NCBI GenBank assembly: GCA_018903015.1
Contig: JAHIPR010000258.1
Coordinates: 1-6,891, forward strand
Length of the DNA stretch: 6,891 bases
Direction: 5' to 3'
From: a bacterium
GTDB lineage: Bacteria > Atribacterota > JS1 > SB-45 > 34-128
The position numbers and the translations under genes were made by a program. The notes beneath the pieces were generated by a model. It had not been told where the DNA came from. It did no database searches and worked only from the letters and a program-made list of their open reading frames with translations. This document shows positions 1 through 5,810 of this stretch, one piece after another (within the stretch, counting starts at the first letter, position 1; every line of letters starts with the position of its first letter).

Positions 1-762
1 CGCACCAGCCTTGGTCAGCTTTGCATTTGTAGCTATTACTCCTATAGTAGTATTTGTTGGAAAACTACTCCCACTTCTTTGGGGGAAATTTTTTAAGAAG
101 GACATAGTATTAGCGAATTCCTTTTTGTTTTCACTTAAAACCCCGGCAATAATCTCTCCGCTTTCCGGGTCAACTACATCTCCAAAACAGTTTACTGCCA
201 CTATTGCTCCTACGATTAGTTCTTGAGACTTAAAACTAGCGGTACCCAGGCCGCTCTTCATACAGCGAAGTCCGCCAAATATTTTCCCTACCGTTGCCCC
301 GGTTCCAGCTCCAACATTACCCTGCATAACCTCCTCTTCGCTGGCCTTAAGACAGGCGTCATAACCCATCCTGGCATCAGGTCTAACCCTGTAATCACCT
401 ACCGCAAGGTCAAAGAGCACTGCCCCAGGGACAATAGGAACCTTGGTTAGCACCACATCAAAACCTATTCCTTTTTCTTCCAAATACTTCATCACTCCTG
501 AGGCTCCATCCAATCCGAAGGCGCTGCCTCCACTAAGATAAATAGCGTGGGCTTTATCTACCAGATTTACCGGATTTAAAAGGTCCGTCTCCCGCGTACC
601 TGGAGCTCCTCCCCGCACATCAACTCCTGTTGTTGCTCCCTTTTCACAAATAATCACCGTACAGCCAGTCCCGGCTTTTAGATTTTGGCTGTGCCCTACC
701 TTTATCCCCGGCACATCTATCATGGCATCTTTTAAAACTCTCGAGCTTTCCTTACCCTTCAT
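1..762 (-). CDS. P1 (DmpA/NylC-like, S58) family peptidase, C-terminus cut by window edge
   Basis: The first 254 residues of an N-terminal-nucleophile amide hydrolase of the P1/DmpA family. Members cleave a precursor chain into two subunits and hydrolyse N-terminal amino acid amides, beta-peptides or, in NylC, nylon oligomers. Seen here: GVDVRGGAPGTRETD (about 46-60), the glycine-rich YLSGGSAFGLDGASGV (75-90), VPIVPGAVLFDL (108-119), GNVGAGTGATVGK (148-160) and NTTIGVIATNA (237-247). By alignment with DmpA (Gly/Ser) and NylC (Asn/Thr), the self-cleavage site should be Asn237/Thr238, with Thr238 as nucleophile. Family members are usually about 320-370 residues, so roughly 70 or more are missing beyond position 1. 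The start at 762 is preceded by AAGGAG (771-776) with 8-base spacing. No signal peptide is visible, so it is probably cytoplasmic. It lies 33 bases after the dehydrogenase gene. Family is secure; substrate is unknown. Confidence 0.9.
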   Translation of the reverse strand, partial: MKGKESSRVLKDAMIDVPGIKVGHSQNLKAGTGCTVIICEKGATTGVDVRGGAPGTRETDLLNPVNLVDKAHAIYLSGGSAFGLDGASGVMKYLEEKGIGFDVVLTKVPIVPGAVLFDLAVGDYRVRPDARMGYDACLKASEEEVMQGNVGAGTGATVGKIFGGLRCMKSGLGTASFKSQELIVGAIVAVNCFGDVVDPESGEIIAGVLSENKKEFANTMSFLKNFPQRSGSSFPTNTTIGVIATNAKLTKAGA

Positions 763-795
763 CTCTCCTACTCCTTGCCTTTAAAATTTTTTTAA

Positions 796-1983
796 CTATA
801 AACAAGCTTTATAAATTGATATTACTTCTTCCAAAGATAATTTATAGGGATCTGAATATTTAAAAAGCGAACCCATGGTATCCATCGAATTTTTAGCCAA
901 TATTTCTATCTCTTCTTTTTCGATACCAAAATTACTAAGTTTAAGGTCATCCATACCAATATTCTTAATAAGTTTTTTCAGAGCAGAAATAAAAGCAAAT
1001 GCCTTTTCTTTTTCAGGAAGAAGATCAATATTTTCTCCCATAGCTTTTGCCAAATCTAAAAACCTCTCAGGGCATTTTTCAGCCATAAAACTAAAATATG
1101 CTACAGATAAAGCGATTAAACCTGCTCCATGAGGCAGCTCTGGGTGAAAAGCACTAAGAGCATGCTGCATAGAATGGTGGGAGACACAGGAAGACAAAGA
1201 CTCAACTATTCCTGATTCTGTACTGGCCCAGGCAACAGCTGAACGTGCTTCCAAGTTTTTACCTTCATGAACAGCTACAGGAAGATATTTTGTGATAAGA
1301 TTTACTGCTTCTAAAGCATACATATCGCTTGCCGGTTGATTTTTTATAGATATATATCCTTCTGCAGAATGGAAAAAAGCATCCATCCCTTGATAAGCAG
1401 TAAAATCTGGAGGGATACTTAACATCAGCTCAGGGTCTACTATAGCTAAAGATGGTAAGCTATAATCACCACCAAAACCAATTTTTTCATTGGTCTCTGT
1501 TTTGGTGATAACTGTCCAGGGATCAGTTTCGGTTCCTGTCCCGGCTGTAGTGGGAATGGCGACTATCGGTAAAGCTCCTTTTTCTACTTTTTTGCCCTTA
1601 CCGCTGCCTCCGTTTACATAATCCCAATATTCTCCTGAATTTTTTGCCATAATGGCAATACTTTTTGCCGAATCAATAGAGCTTCCACCCCCCAAACCAA
1701 TAACGAAATCACAGTTATTATCTTTAGCTATTTTAGCTCCTTCAGCTATATGTTCGGCTATGGGATTAGGAAGAATTTTATCGAATAGAACGGTTTGAAC
1801 TCCATTTTCTTTTAAATATCCCTTGACCCGGTCAAGATAACCATATTTTTTCATTGAAGTTCCAGAACTGATAACCACAAGGGCTTTTTTGCCGGGTAAA
1901 TATGGTGTATTAGCAAGTTTACTGAGTTCACCTGCTCCAAATATAATCCGAGTTGGCATGTAATAATTAAATTTTAATTTCAT
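796..1983 (-). CDS. Iron-containing (group III) alcohol dehydrogenase
   Basis: A 395-residue NAD(P)-dependent oxidoreductase of the Fe-ADH family, which interconverts alcohols or diols with aldehydes or ketones in the cytoplasm. The N-terminal nucleotide-binding half contains IGLGGGSSIDSAK (95-107) and PTTAGTGTETDPW (144-156). The C-terminal helical half supplies the metal site: by alignment with FucO the ligands are Asp201 and His205 (GMDAFFH), His270 (SHHSMQH) and His285 (LPHGAG). All four are present, so the enzyme should be active. The last two ligands are 15 residues apart rather than 14 as in FucO, with the segment ALSAFHPELPHG, which I recall from a clostridial-type branch. Full length for the family. 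The start is supported by AGGAG with 8-base spacing. It sits 34 bases after the M42 gene and 33 bases before the P1 peptidase gene. The likely role is oxidation or reduction of a polyol or short aldehyde in the pathway; substrate cannot be read from the sequence. Confidence 0.93.
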   Translation of the reverse strand: MKLKFNYYMPTRIIFGAGELSKLANTPYLPGKKALVVISSGTSMKKYGYLDRVKGYLKENGVQTVLFDKILPNPIAEHIAEGAKIAKDNNCDFVIGLGGGSSIDSAKSIAIMAKNSGEYWDYVNGGSGKGKKVEKGALPIVAIPTTAGTGTETDPWTVITKTETNEKIGFGGDYSLPSLAIVDPELMLSIPPDFTAYQGMDAFFHSAEGYISIKNQPASDMYALEAVNLITKYLPVAVHEGKNLEARSAVAWASTESGIVESLSSCVSHHSMQHALSAFHPELPHGAGLIALSVAYFSFMAEKCPERFLDLAKAMGENIDLLPEKEKAFAFISALKKLIKNIGMDDLKLSNFGIEKEEIEILAKNSMDTMGSLFKYSDPYKLSLEEVISIYKACL

Positions 1984-2017
1984 TTATTCTTCTCCTGATA
2001 TTATTTTTATAAGTTTG

Positions 2018-3124
2018 TTAGTAATTAATATTGTAAATACGTGAAAGATCAACATCTTTTGGTAAATTCAATATAAAAACTTCTAACAATTCAATTAATT
2101 GTTCGATATCTCTTAAATGGCAGCTTTCCAGAGGGGTATGCGTATATCTTGCTGGGAAGCCTACCTCTATCGAGGGAATCCCTCTGTTCTCGAGTTGCAA
2201 AAAAGAAGCATCGGTCAAGCCTCCATAAAAGACATTCCTCTGTATTTGAATGTCTGCTTTATTTGAAGCTTTTTCAAATAAATTTAGTAATTTTGGATTG
2301 GGCACAACACCTGCCAGGGTCCCCCTGCCGTGAAAACTATAAGTGTTAATCACCGGCCCTCCTCCAAGCTTTACATCTGTTTTATCGAGATCGGGTGTAT
2401 CGCAAGATACCGCTACATCTATAGCTATAGCAAAATCAGGTTGTATTGCTCGGGCAGCGGGCAGTACTCCCCTTAAATTATATTCCTCCTGCACTGAACC
2501 TACCAGATATATTTCCGGGGAATATTCTTTATTTAAAAGTCTTTCTATAAGGCAAAGCAGAACCAGGCAGCCTCCTCGGTTATCAATAGCAGGGGAAAAA
2601 ACAATAGGACCATTTCGAATAAAATCTCTGGCGTAAGTAATTGAACTACCCACATTAACCCCTAAAGAGAGGACTTCTTGAGAGCTAGAACAGCCTATAT
2701 CGATATACAGTTCCTCGATGGGTATTACCTTATATCTTTCACTTACAGCGGTAAGATGGTGGGATTTGCTACCGACAATTCCTTCGATAAAATTACCTTT
2801 CTCCGCTCTCACCAGCACTTTACAGCCTAACAGTATCTTTTCGGGGATGCCCCCAATTTTCTCTACTCTTAAAAAACCATTGGAACTAATTTTACGTACA
2901 ATCATTCCCACTTCGTCCATATGAGCTATTATCATAATTTTTGACCCCTTAGAAGGAGCCCCAAAACTGGCTATGACATTCCCCAATGAATCGACCTCTG
3001 CTTTAATTCCGTATGCCTTTGCTTTTTCATACATATATTTAATCATCGGCTCTTCAAAACCGGAAGGGCTGGGAATAGCGGTTAATTCTCTAAGTTGATC
3101 TTCTAATCTTTTAAATTTATTCAT
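2018..3124 (-). CDS. M42 family metallo-aminopeptidase (FrvX/SgcX type)
   Basis: A 368-residue dinuclear-metal aminopeptidase of the M42 family (TET aminopeptidases, older annotation 'endoglucanase M'). Members form large hollow dodecamers that trim short peptides in the cytoplasm. Numbered from the start chosen here, the metal and catalytic residues are all present: His68 and Asp70 (AHMDEVG), Asp181 (AIDNRGG), Glu213 and Glu214 (VQEEYNLRG, Glu213 the general base), Asp236 (IAIDVA) and His329 (YTHTPLE). These match P. horikoshii TET almost position for position. The start is taken at 3124, not at the in-frame ATG at 3139, because the ribosome site overlaps the latter. It lies 36 bases after the sugar kinase gene and 34 before the dehydrogenase gene. 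M42 proteins recur inside sugar operons (frvX, sgcX in E. coli), where their role is unclear; this copy fits that pattern. Family is secure; the physiological substrate is not. Confidence 0.93.
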   Translation of the reverse strand: MNKFKRLEDQLRELTAIPSPSGFEEPMIKYMYEKAKAYGIKAEVDSLGNVIASFGAPSKGSKIMIIAHMDEVGMIVRKISSNGFLRVEKIGGIPEKILLGCKVLVRAEKGNFIEGIVGSKSHHLTAVSERYKVIPIEELYIDIGCSSSQEVLSLGVNVGSSITYARDFIRNGPIVFSPAIDNRGGCLVLLCLIERLLNKEYSPEIYLVGSVQEEYNLRGVLPAARAIQPDFAIAIDVAVSCDTPDLDKTDVKLGGGPVINTYSFHGRGTLAGVVPNPKLLNLFEKASNKADIQIQRNVFYGGLTDASFLQLENRGIPSIEVGFPARYTHTPLESCHLRDIEQLIELLEVFILNLPKDVDLSRIYNINY

Positions 3125-3130
3125 AATTAA

Positions 3131-3137
3131 TTTCCTC
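3131..3137 (-). promoter_or_regulatory. Ribosome binding site that decides the M42 start
   Basis: GAGGAAA on the minus strand lies 6 to 8 bases before the ATG at 3122-3124. The earlier in-frame ATG at 3137-3139 overlaps this site (ATGAGGAAA) and has only an A/T-rich stretch before it, with no Shine-Dalgarno match. The shorter product (MNKFKR...) is therefore favoured over the one beginning MRKLI. Confidence 0.75.
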
Positions 3138-3160
3138 ATTTTTTATTATTTATAAAAATT

Positions 3161-4669
3161 TTATCTTTTAGAAATGGCTACCAAGTTGTGAGATACCTTA
3201 GATGTTGCTCGATACAGCTCTTTATAAAGCTTAAAATATTCACCGTACAGAGAACTATTTTTCTCTATAGGAATTATTTTTTTATCCCATTCAATCCAAC
3301 TTAAAATATCCTTCAATGATTTATTATATCCAATACCCAAACCTGCTAAAAAAGCATCACCATAACAAGCCCCTAAAGTTATTTTAGGAACCAACTGATC
3401 TAATTTTGTAACATCACTTACAATCTGTAATAAGACTGCACTGTTAGTTCCTCCCCCGATAGCTACCGCTCTTCTTACCGGCAGACCCGCTTTCTCTATG
3501 TTCTCTATATTATCCCTAATACCATAGGCTATTGCTTCTAAAATTGCCCTGAAGATATGTCCCTTTTTATGGAATAGGCTTAATCCGACTAACACTCCTC
3601 GGGCATTAGGGTCATTTACCGGCGTCCTTTCTCCGCTAAAATAGGGTAAGAGCAAAAGCCCTTCAGATCCCAGGGGAATTTCCTCAGCCAATCTATCTAA
3701 TAACTGGTATGAATAACCGTCTAATAGATCGCTGAACCAAGACATTACTGCTCCCGAAGTAGACATACCAGCAGCAATTGCATACTGCTCTGGTTGTAAA
3801 AATATAGTAGGCCATATATTTCTGTCTGCTTTAGCAAACTTATCAGTTATCTCTATAAAGAAGGAGCTAGTCCCGTACATTATCATTAAGTCACCATTTT
3901 CTACCACTCCGGAACTTATAGCTTCTGACGCTGCATCTGATGTACCGGCAATGACTTTTGTGCCCTCTTTCAATCCTGTTTCTTTAGCAGCTTCTCCGGT
4001 AATCTCACCAACTATGTCGGTAGTCCAGGTTATTTCGGGTAATAAGTCGAGGGGAGCATCCGGCCAAAGAGCGTCTGTCCATTCTTTTTTCCTGCAATCA
4101 AAGAGGGGATTAAAGGTGTTTGCCGTATAATAATCTATTACCGAACGGCCGGTCAGACGGTAGACCAAATATGTTGTGGCGGTAACGATCTTGGCTGTCT
4201 TCTTAAAGAGCTCTGGTTCATTTTTCATAAACCACAATATCTTCGGACCGGCAGCTTGAGAGGATAGAAGAATTCCGTTATATTTCAGAAGCTTATTCTC
4301 GCCGATTCTTTCGGTCATTTCAAAGATCTCTTTTTCGGCTCGATTATCTATTCCGTACAAAATAGCGTTCCTAAGCGGCTCCCCCTTACTATTCAAAGGC
4401 AGCATAGTCGGGGCAATAGCGCTACAGCCCACCGCCGAAATAGAGCCATTGTCGATACCAGTCTTTTGGAGAAGGTCTTTGGTTAAAAATACAAAGTCAT
4501 TCCACCAGGAAAAAGCATTATGCTCAGCGTAACCAGCCTTAGGAATAATCAGATTATGAGTACAGCAAGAATCTCCTAATACCACACCATCTTTAGTTAC
4601 AATAACTCCTTTTGACCCATGGGTACCTATATCAATACCCAAAGTACAGCCTTCATGCACAACAATCAT
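3161..4669 (-). CDS. FGGY-family carbohydrate kinase (xylulokinase-like)
   Basis: A 502-residue ATP-dependent sugar kinase of the FGGY family (xylulose, ribulose, gluconate, glycerol and related kinases), which phosphorylates a primary hydroxyl of a sugar or polyol in the cytoplasm. The first domain opens with the phosphate loop LGIDIGTHGSKG (10-21). The second contains AGTSDAASEAISSG (241-254), where Asp245 fits the catalytic base, then MYGTSSFF (264-271), the substrate/hinge stretch PYFSGERTPVNDPNARG (342-358) and the adenosine motif IGGGTNSAVLLQIVSDV (404-420). Length is normal and no key motif is missing. Overall shape is closest to xylulokinases, but specificity in this family is not reliably read from sequence. 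The gene follows the SgcQ-type gene by 76 AT-rich bases and precedes the M42 gene by 36. The start is uncertain by three codons: the ATG at 4669 touches GAGG, whereas GTG at 4660 has a proper spacing. Confidence 0.93.
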   Translation of the reverse strand: MIVVHEGCTLGIDIGTHGSKGVIVTKDGVVLGDSCCTHNLIIPKAGYAEHNAFSWWNDFVFLTKDLLQKTGIDNGSISAVGCSAIAPTMLPLNSKGEPLRNAILYGIDNRAEKEIFEMTERIGENKLLKYNGILLSSQAAGPKILWFMKNEPELFKKTAKIVTATTYLVYRLTGRSVIDYYTANTFNPLFDCRKKEWTDALWPDAPLDLLPEITWTTDIVGEITGEAAKETGLKEGTKVIAGTSDAASEAISSGVVENGDLMIMYGTSSFFIEITDKFAKADRNIWPTIFLQPEQYAIAAGMSTSGAVMSWFSDLLDGYSYQLLDRLAEEIPLGSEGLLLLPYFSGERTPVNDPNARGVLVGLSLFHKKGHIFRAILEAIAYGIRDNIENIEKAGLPVRRAVAIGGGTNSAVLLQIVSDVTKLDQLVPKITLGACYGDAFLAGLGIGYNKSLKDILSWIEWDKKIIPIEKNSSLYGEYFKLYKELYRATSKVSHNLVAISKR

Positions 4670-4673
4670 CCTC
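4670..4673 (-). promoter_or_regulatory. Ribosome binding site of the FGGY kinase, favouring a GTG start
   Basis: GAGG (within AAAAGAGG) directly abuts the ATG at 4667-4669, leaving zero spacing, which would be unusable as a Shine-Dalgarno site for that codon. It stands 9 bases before the in-frame GTG at 4658-4660, a normal distance. Start at GTG would remove only three residues and leave the phosphate loop intact. Both remain possible. Confidence 0.5.
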
Positions 4674-4675
4674 TT

Positions 4676-4692
4676 TTAAAATTAAGTTTTAA
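4676..4692. repeat. AT-only inverted repeat before the FGGY kinase
   Basis: TTAAAA and TTTTAA arms, 6 bases each and perfect, separated by 5 bases, in the 76-base gap between the SgcQ-type gene and the kinase gene. The arms contain only A and T, so the hairpin would be weak, and there is no following T-run long enough for a terminator. It may be chance in such AT-rich DNA, or could modulate translation of the kinase, whose start lies only a few bases downstream. Confidence 0.25.
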
Positions 4693-4745
4693 CAAGCCTA
4701 AAAATAAGCGTTTATAACAAATAGATAATTAGCTATGTAGAATTT

Positions 4746-5567
4746 TTATTTCTTCAAATTTTTTCTAAGTGAACTTACTTTTTGCATAAGCTTGTTCACG
4801 CGCTCCTGGCTGACCGGATTCCAGGTGATTCCATCAACCTTAAAAGCTGTTCCTATAATAGCACCATCAACTTCTTTTAAAATATCTTCTACGGTTTCAG
4901 AGTTAACTCCCGTATTGGCTAAAACCGGCACCTCGCCTGCATTCTCTTTTATCTCTTTAAATAGGTTCATTTTGGCAACTATTCCTGTAACCGGACCAGA
5001 GACCAACAGGGCATCTGGCAAAGAGGACATAATAACACTCTTAGTAACGACTGATAGAGGTCGGGGAGCTACCGGTGCGGAGAATTCAGCATTTATATTA
5101 AAGAATAGTCTGATATTTTCCGCCTTTATCAGTTTTCGATAGGAGAATACTTCATGGCAATTAGTATGCCACATCCCCATATCCCCTGCAAATTCATTGG
5201 TAAAAATCTCTCTTACAAAACTGGCTCCCGCTACTTTAGCTATTCCTAAAGCGGCAAGAGGGTCCCAAAGTACATCTACTCCAAAAGGTACCTTTACCTG
5301 AGATTTTACCATACCAATAACATAAGACATTGCTGCTATCGTTCCTACCCCGGCTTTAAAGGAATACGGTCTGTCATGCTCATTGCAAAACATAATACCA
5401 TCCACTCCTCCTGACTGAAGTTTTTCCACATCCTGAATCACTCCTTTTACAATCGCTTCTATTCCCCCAATATCATCGTACAGATAGTTCCCTGGTAAAG
5501 GCAGTAAGTGTGCCATCCCAATAATCGGTTTTTTCACTCCAAAGATACCTTCTAATACATTTACCAT
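4746..5567 (-). CDS. BtpA/SgcQ-family TIM-barrel protein, SgcQ type
   Basis: A 273-residue protein of the BtpA/SgcQ family, predicted to be a cytoplasmic TIM barrel. BtpA in cyanobacteria affects photosystem I accumulation; SgcQ of E. coli sits in a sugar cluster; neither has a reaction I can name with confidence. Seen here: KPIIGMAHLLPLPG (13-26), GGVDGIMFCNEHDRPY (53-68), PFGVDVLWDPLAALGIAKVAG (94-114), FVREIFTNEFAGDMGMWHTN (117-136), DALLVSGPVTG (185-195), PVLANTGVNSETV (214-226) and DGAIIGTAFKVDG (234-246). The C-terminal glycine-rich turns resemble a phosphate-binding site of TIM barrels. LWDP and REIFT...GDMG.W.TN match the SgcQ branch as I remember it, rather than the LRND form of cyanobacterial BtpA. 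The start has an excellent GAGGAGG (5576-5582) with 8-base spacing. It is the first gene after the 243-base gap and may begin its own transcript. A role as an aldolase, epimerase or hydrolase on a sugar phosphate is inference. Confidence 0.9.
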   Translation of the reverse strand: MVNVLEGIFGVKKPIIGMAHLLPLPGNYLYDDIGGIEAIVKGVIQDVEKLQSGGVDGIMFCNEHDRPYSFKAGVGTIAAMSYVIGMVKSQVKVPFGVDVLWDPLAALGIAKVAGASFVREIFTNEFAGDMGMWHTNCHEVFSYRKLIKAENIRLFFNINAEFSAPVAPRPLSVVTKSVIMSSLPDALLVSGPVTGIVAKMNLFKEIKENAGEVPVLANTGVNSETVEDILKEVDGAIIGTAFKVDGITWNPVSQERVNKLMQKVSSLRKNLKK

Positions 5568-5608
5568 AATACGATCCTCCTCTTATTAATATAACTATAA
5601 TTCTAAAT

Positions 5609-5752
5609 TTACAAAATAATCTTAATAGACAACCCAAACTTTTCGTTTAAATTTACAATCTGTAAATCTTCCTCTGGTGTTCCTTTTTTAAATAGCAAAA
5701 TAAAACTAGCTTTTGTAGACAGCGGATAGGGAAGCAATGCCACACCCTCGGT
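5609..5752 (-). pseudogene. Possible gene remnant: 47-codon protein-like frame without a good start
   Basis: An open stretch in the gap between dhaL and the SgcQ-type gene reads from just after an in-frame TAA (5753-5755) to a TAA at 5609-5611. The 47 codons contain no ATG. GTG (5741-5743) and TTG (5735-5737, 8 bases after GAGG) are the only upstream start options. The peptide looks like real protein: ALLPYPLSTKASFILLFKKG, then TPEEDLQIVNLNEKFGLSI, that is a beta-strand-like block followed by a capped helix. Just upstream, in another frame (5767-5814), sits KGSAVLGAVAAGK, recalling the C-terminal GAVAAG block of ribulokinase-type FGGY kinases. One reading is the frameshifted tail of a lost gene; another is a small protein; chance is also possible. 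I cannot assign a family. Confidence 0.3.
5651..5667. promoter_or_regulatory. Palindromic operator candidate ATTTACA-3-TGTAAAT
   Basis: A perfect inverted repeat with 7-base arms and a 3-base centre (ATC), located 84 bases before the start of the SgcQ-type gene in the only long gap of the window. A half-site copy, AAATTTACA, recurs exactly at 5605-5613 and 5649-5657, 44 bases apart (close to four helical turns). This is the shape of a repressor operator. It resembles but does not equal the TACA-2-TGTA site of BlaI/CopY regulators, which has a two-base centre. No regulator gene is in view, and the AT-rich context makes chance matches more likely. Confidence 0.4.
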
Positions 5753-5775
5753 TTAAAGTTAAAACCCTATTTTCC

Positions 5776-5805
5776 GGCTGCGACGGCGCCCAGCACCGCT
5801 GAACC
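5776..5805 (-). other. GC-rich stem-loop just after dhaL
   Basis: On the minus strand a hairpin can form 6 bases after the dhaL stop: GGTT pairs with AGCC outside and GCGGTG with CGTCGC inside (two G-T pairs). An alternative fold is CGGTGC-TGG-GCGCCG (5784-5798). The island is strikingly GC-rich within AT-rich surroundings. It is followed by GGAAAATAGGG rather than a T-run, so it is not a standard intrinsic terminator. It could protect the dhaKL message end or slow transcription into the next gene; it also overlaps the KGSAVLGAVAAGK frame and may simply be old coding DNA. Confidence 0.3.
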
Positions 5806-5810
5806 TTTTG

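Noticed and set aside
11..450. Two plus-strand open frames of 71 and 75 codons
   Set aside because: They lie antisense to the P1-family gene, whose motifs are continuous through the whole stretch; the plus-strand peptides look like no protein family.
875..1132. Plus-strand open frame inside the alcohol dehydrogenase gene
   Set aside because: Antisense shadow; the minus strand encodes a full-length enzyme with all metal ligands.
2149..2924. Three plus-strand open frames opposite the M42 gene
   Set aside because: Low-complexity Ser/Pro/Leu peptides typical of antisense reading, with no ribosome sites and complete overlap with an intact gene.
4792..5142. 116-codon plus-strand frame opposite the SgcQ-type gene
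   Set aside because: Fully antisense to conserved motifs of the TIM-barrel gene; no family resemblance.
5586..5614. Promoter TTGTAA-17-TATTAA before the SgcQ-type gene
   Set aside because: Its transcript would begin at or inside the ribosome site. Another -10-like TATAGT (5594-5599) has no matching -35 box. No promoter could be called with confidence.
5726..5770. ATAGGG/CCCTAT pairing enclosing a GGTTT/AAACC hairpin, considered as a riboswitch
   Set aside because: The helices are short and match no riboswitch consensus I know (preQ1, c-di-GMP, THF, fluoride considered); the same bases are better explained as part of the protein-like remnant.
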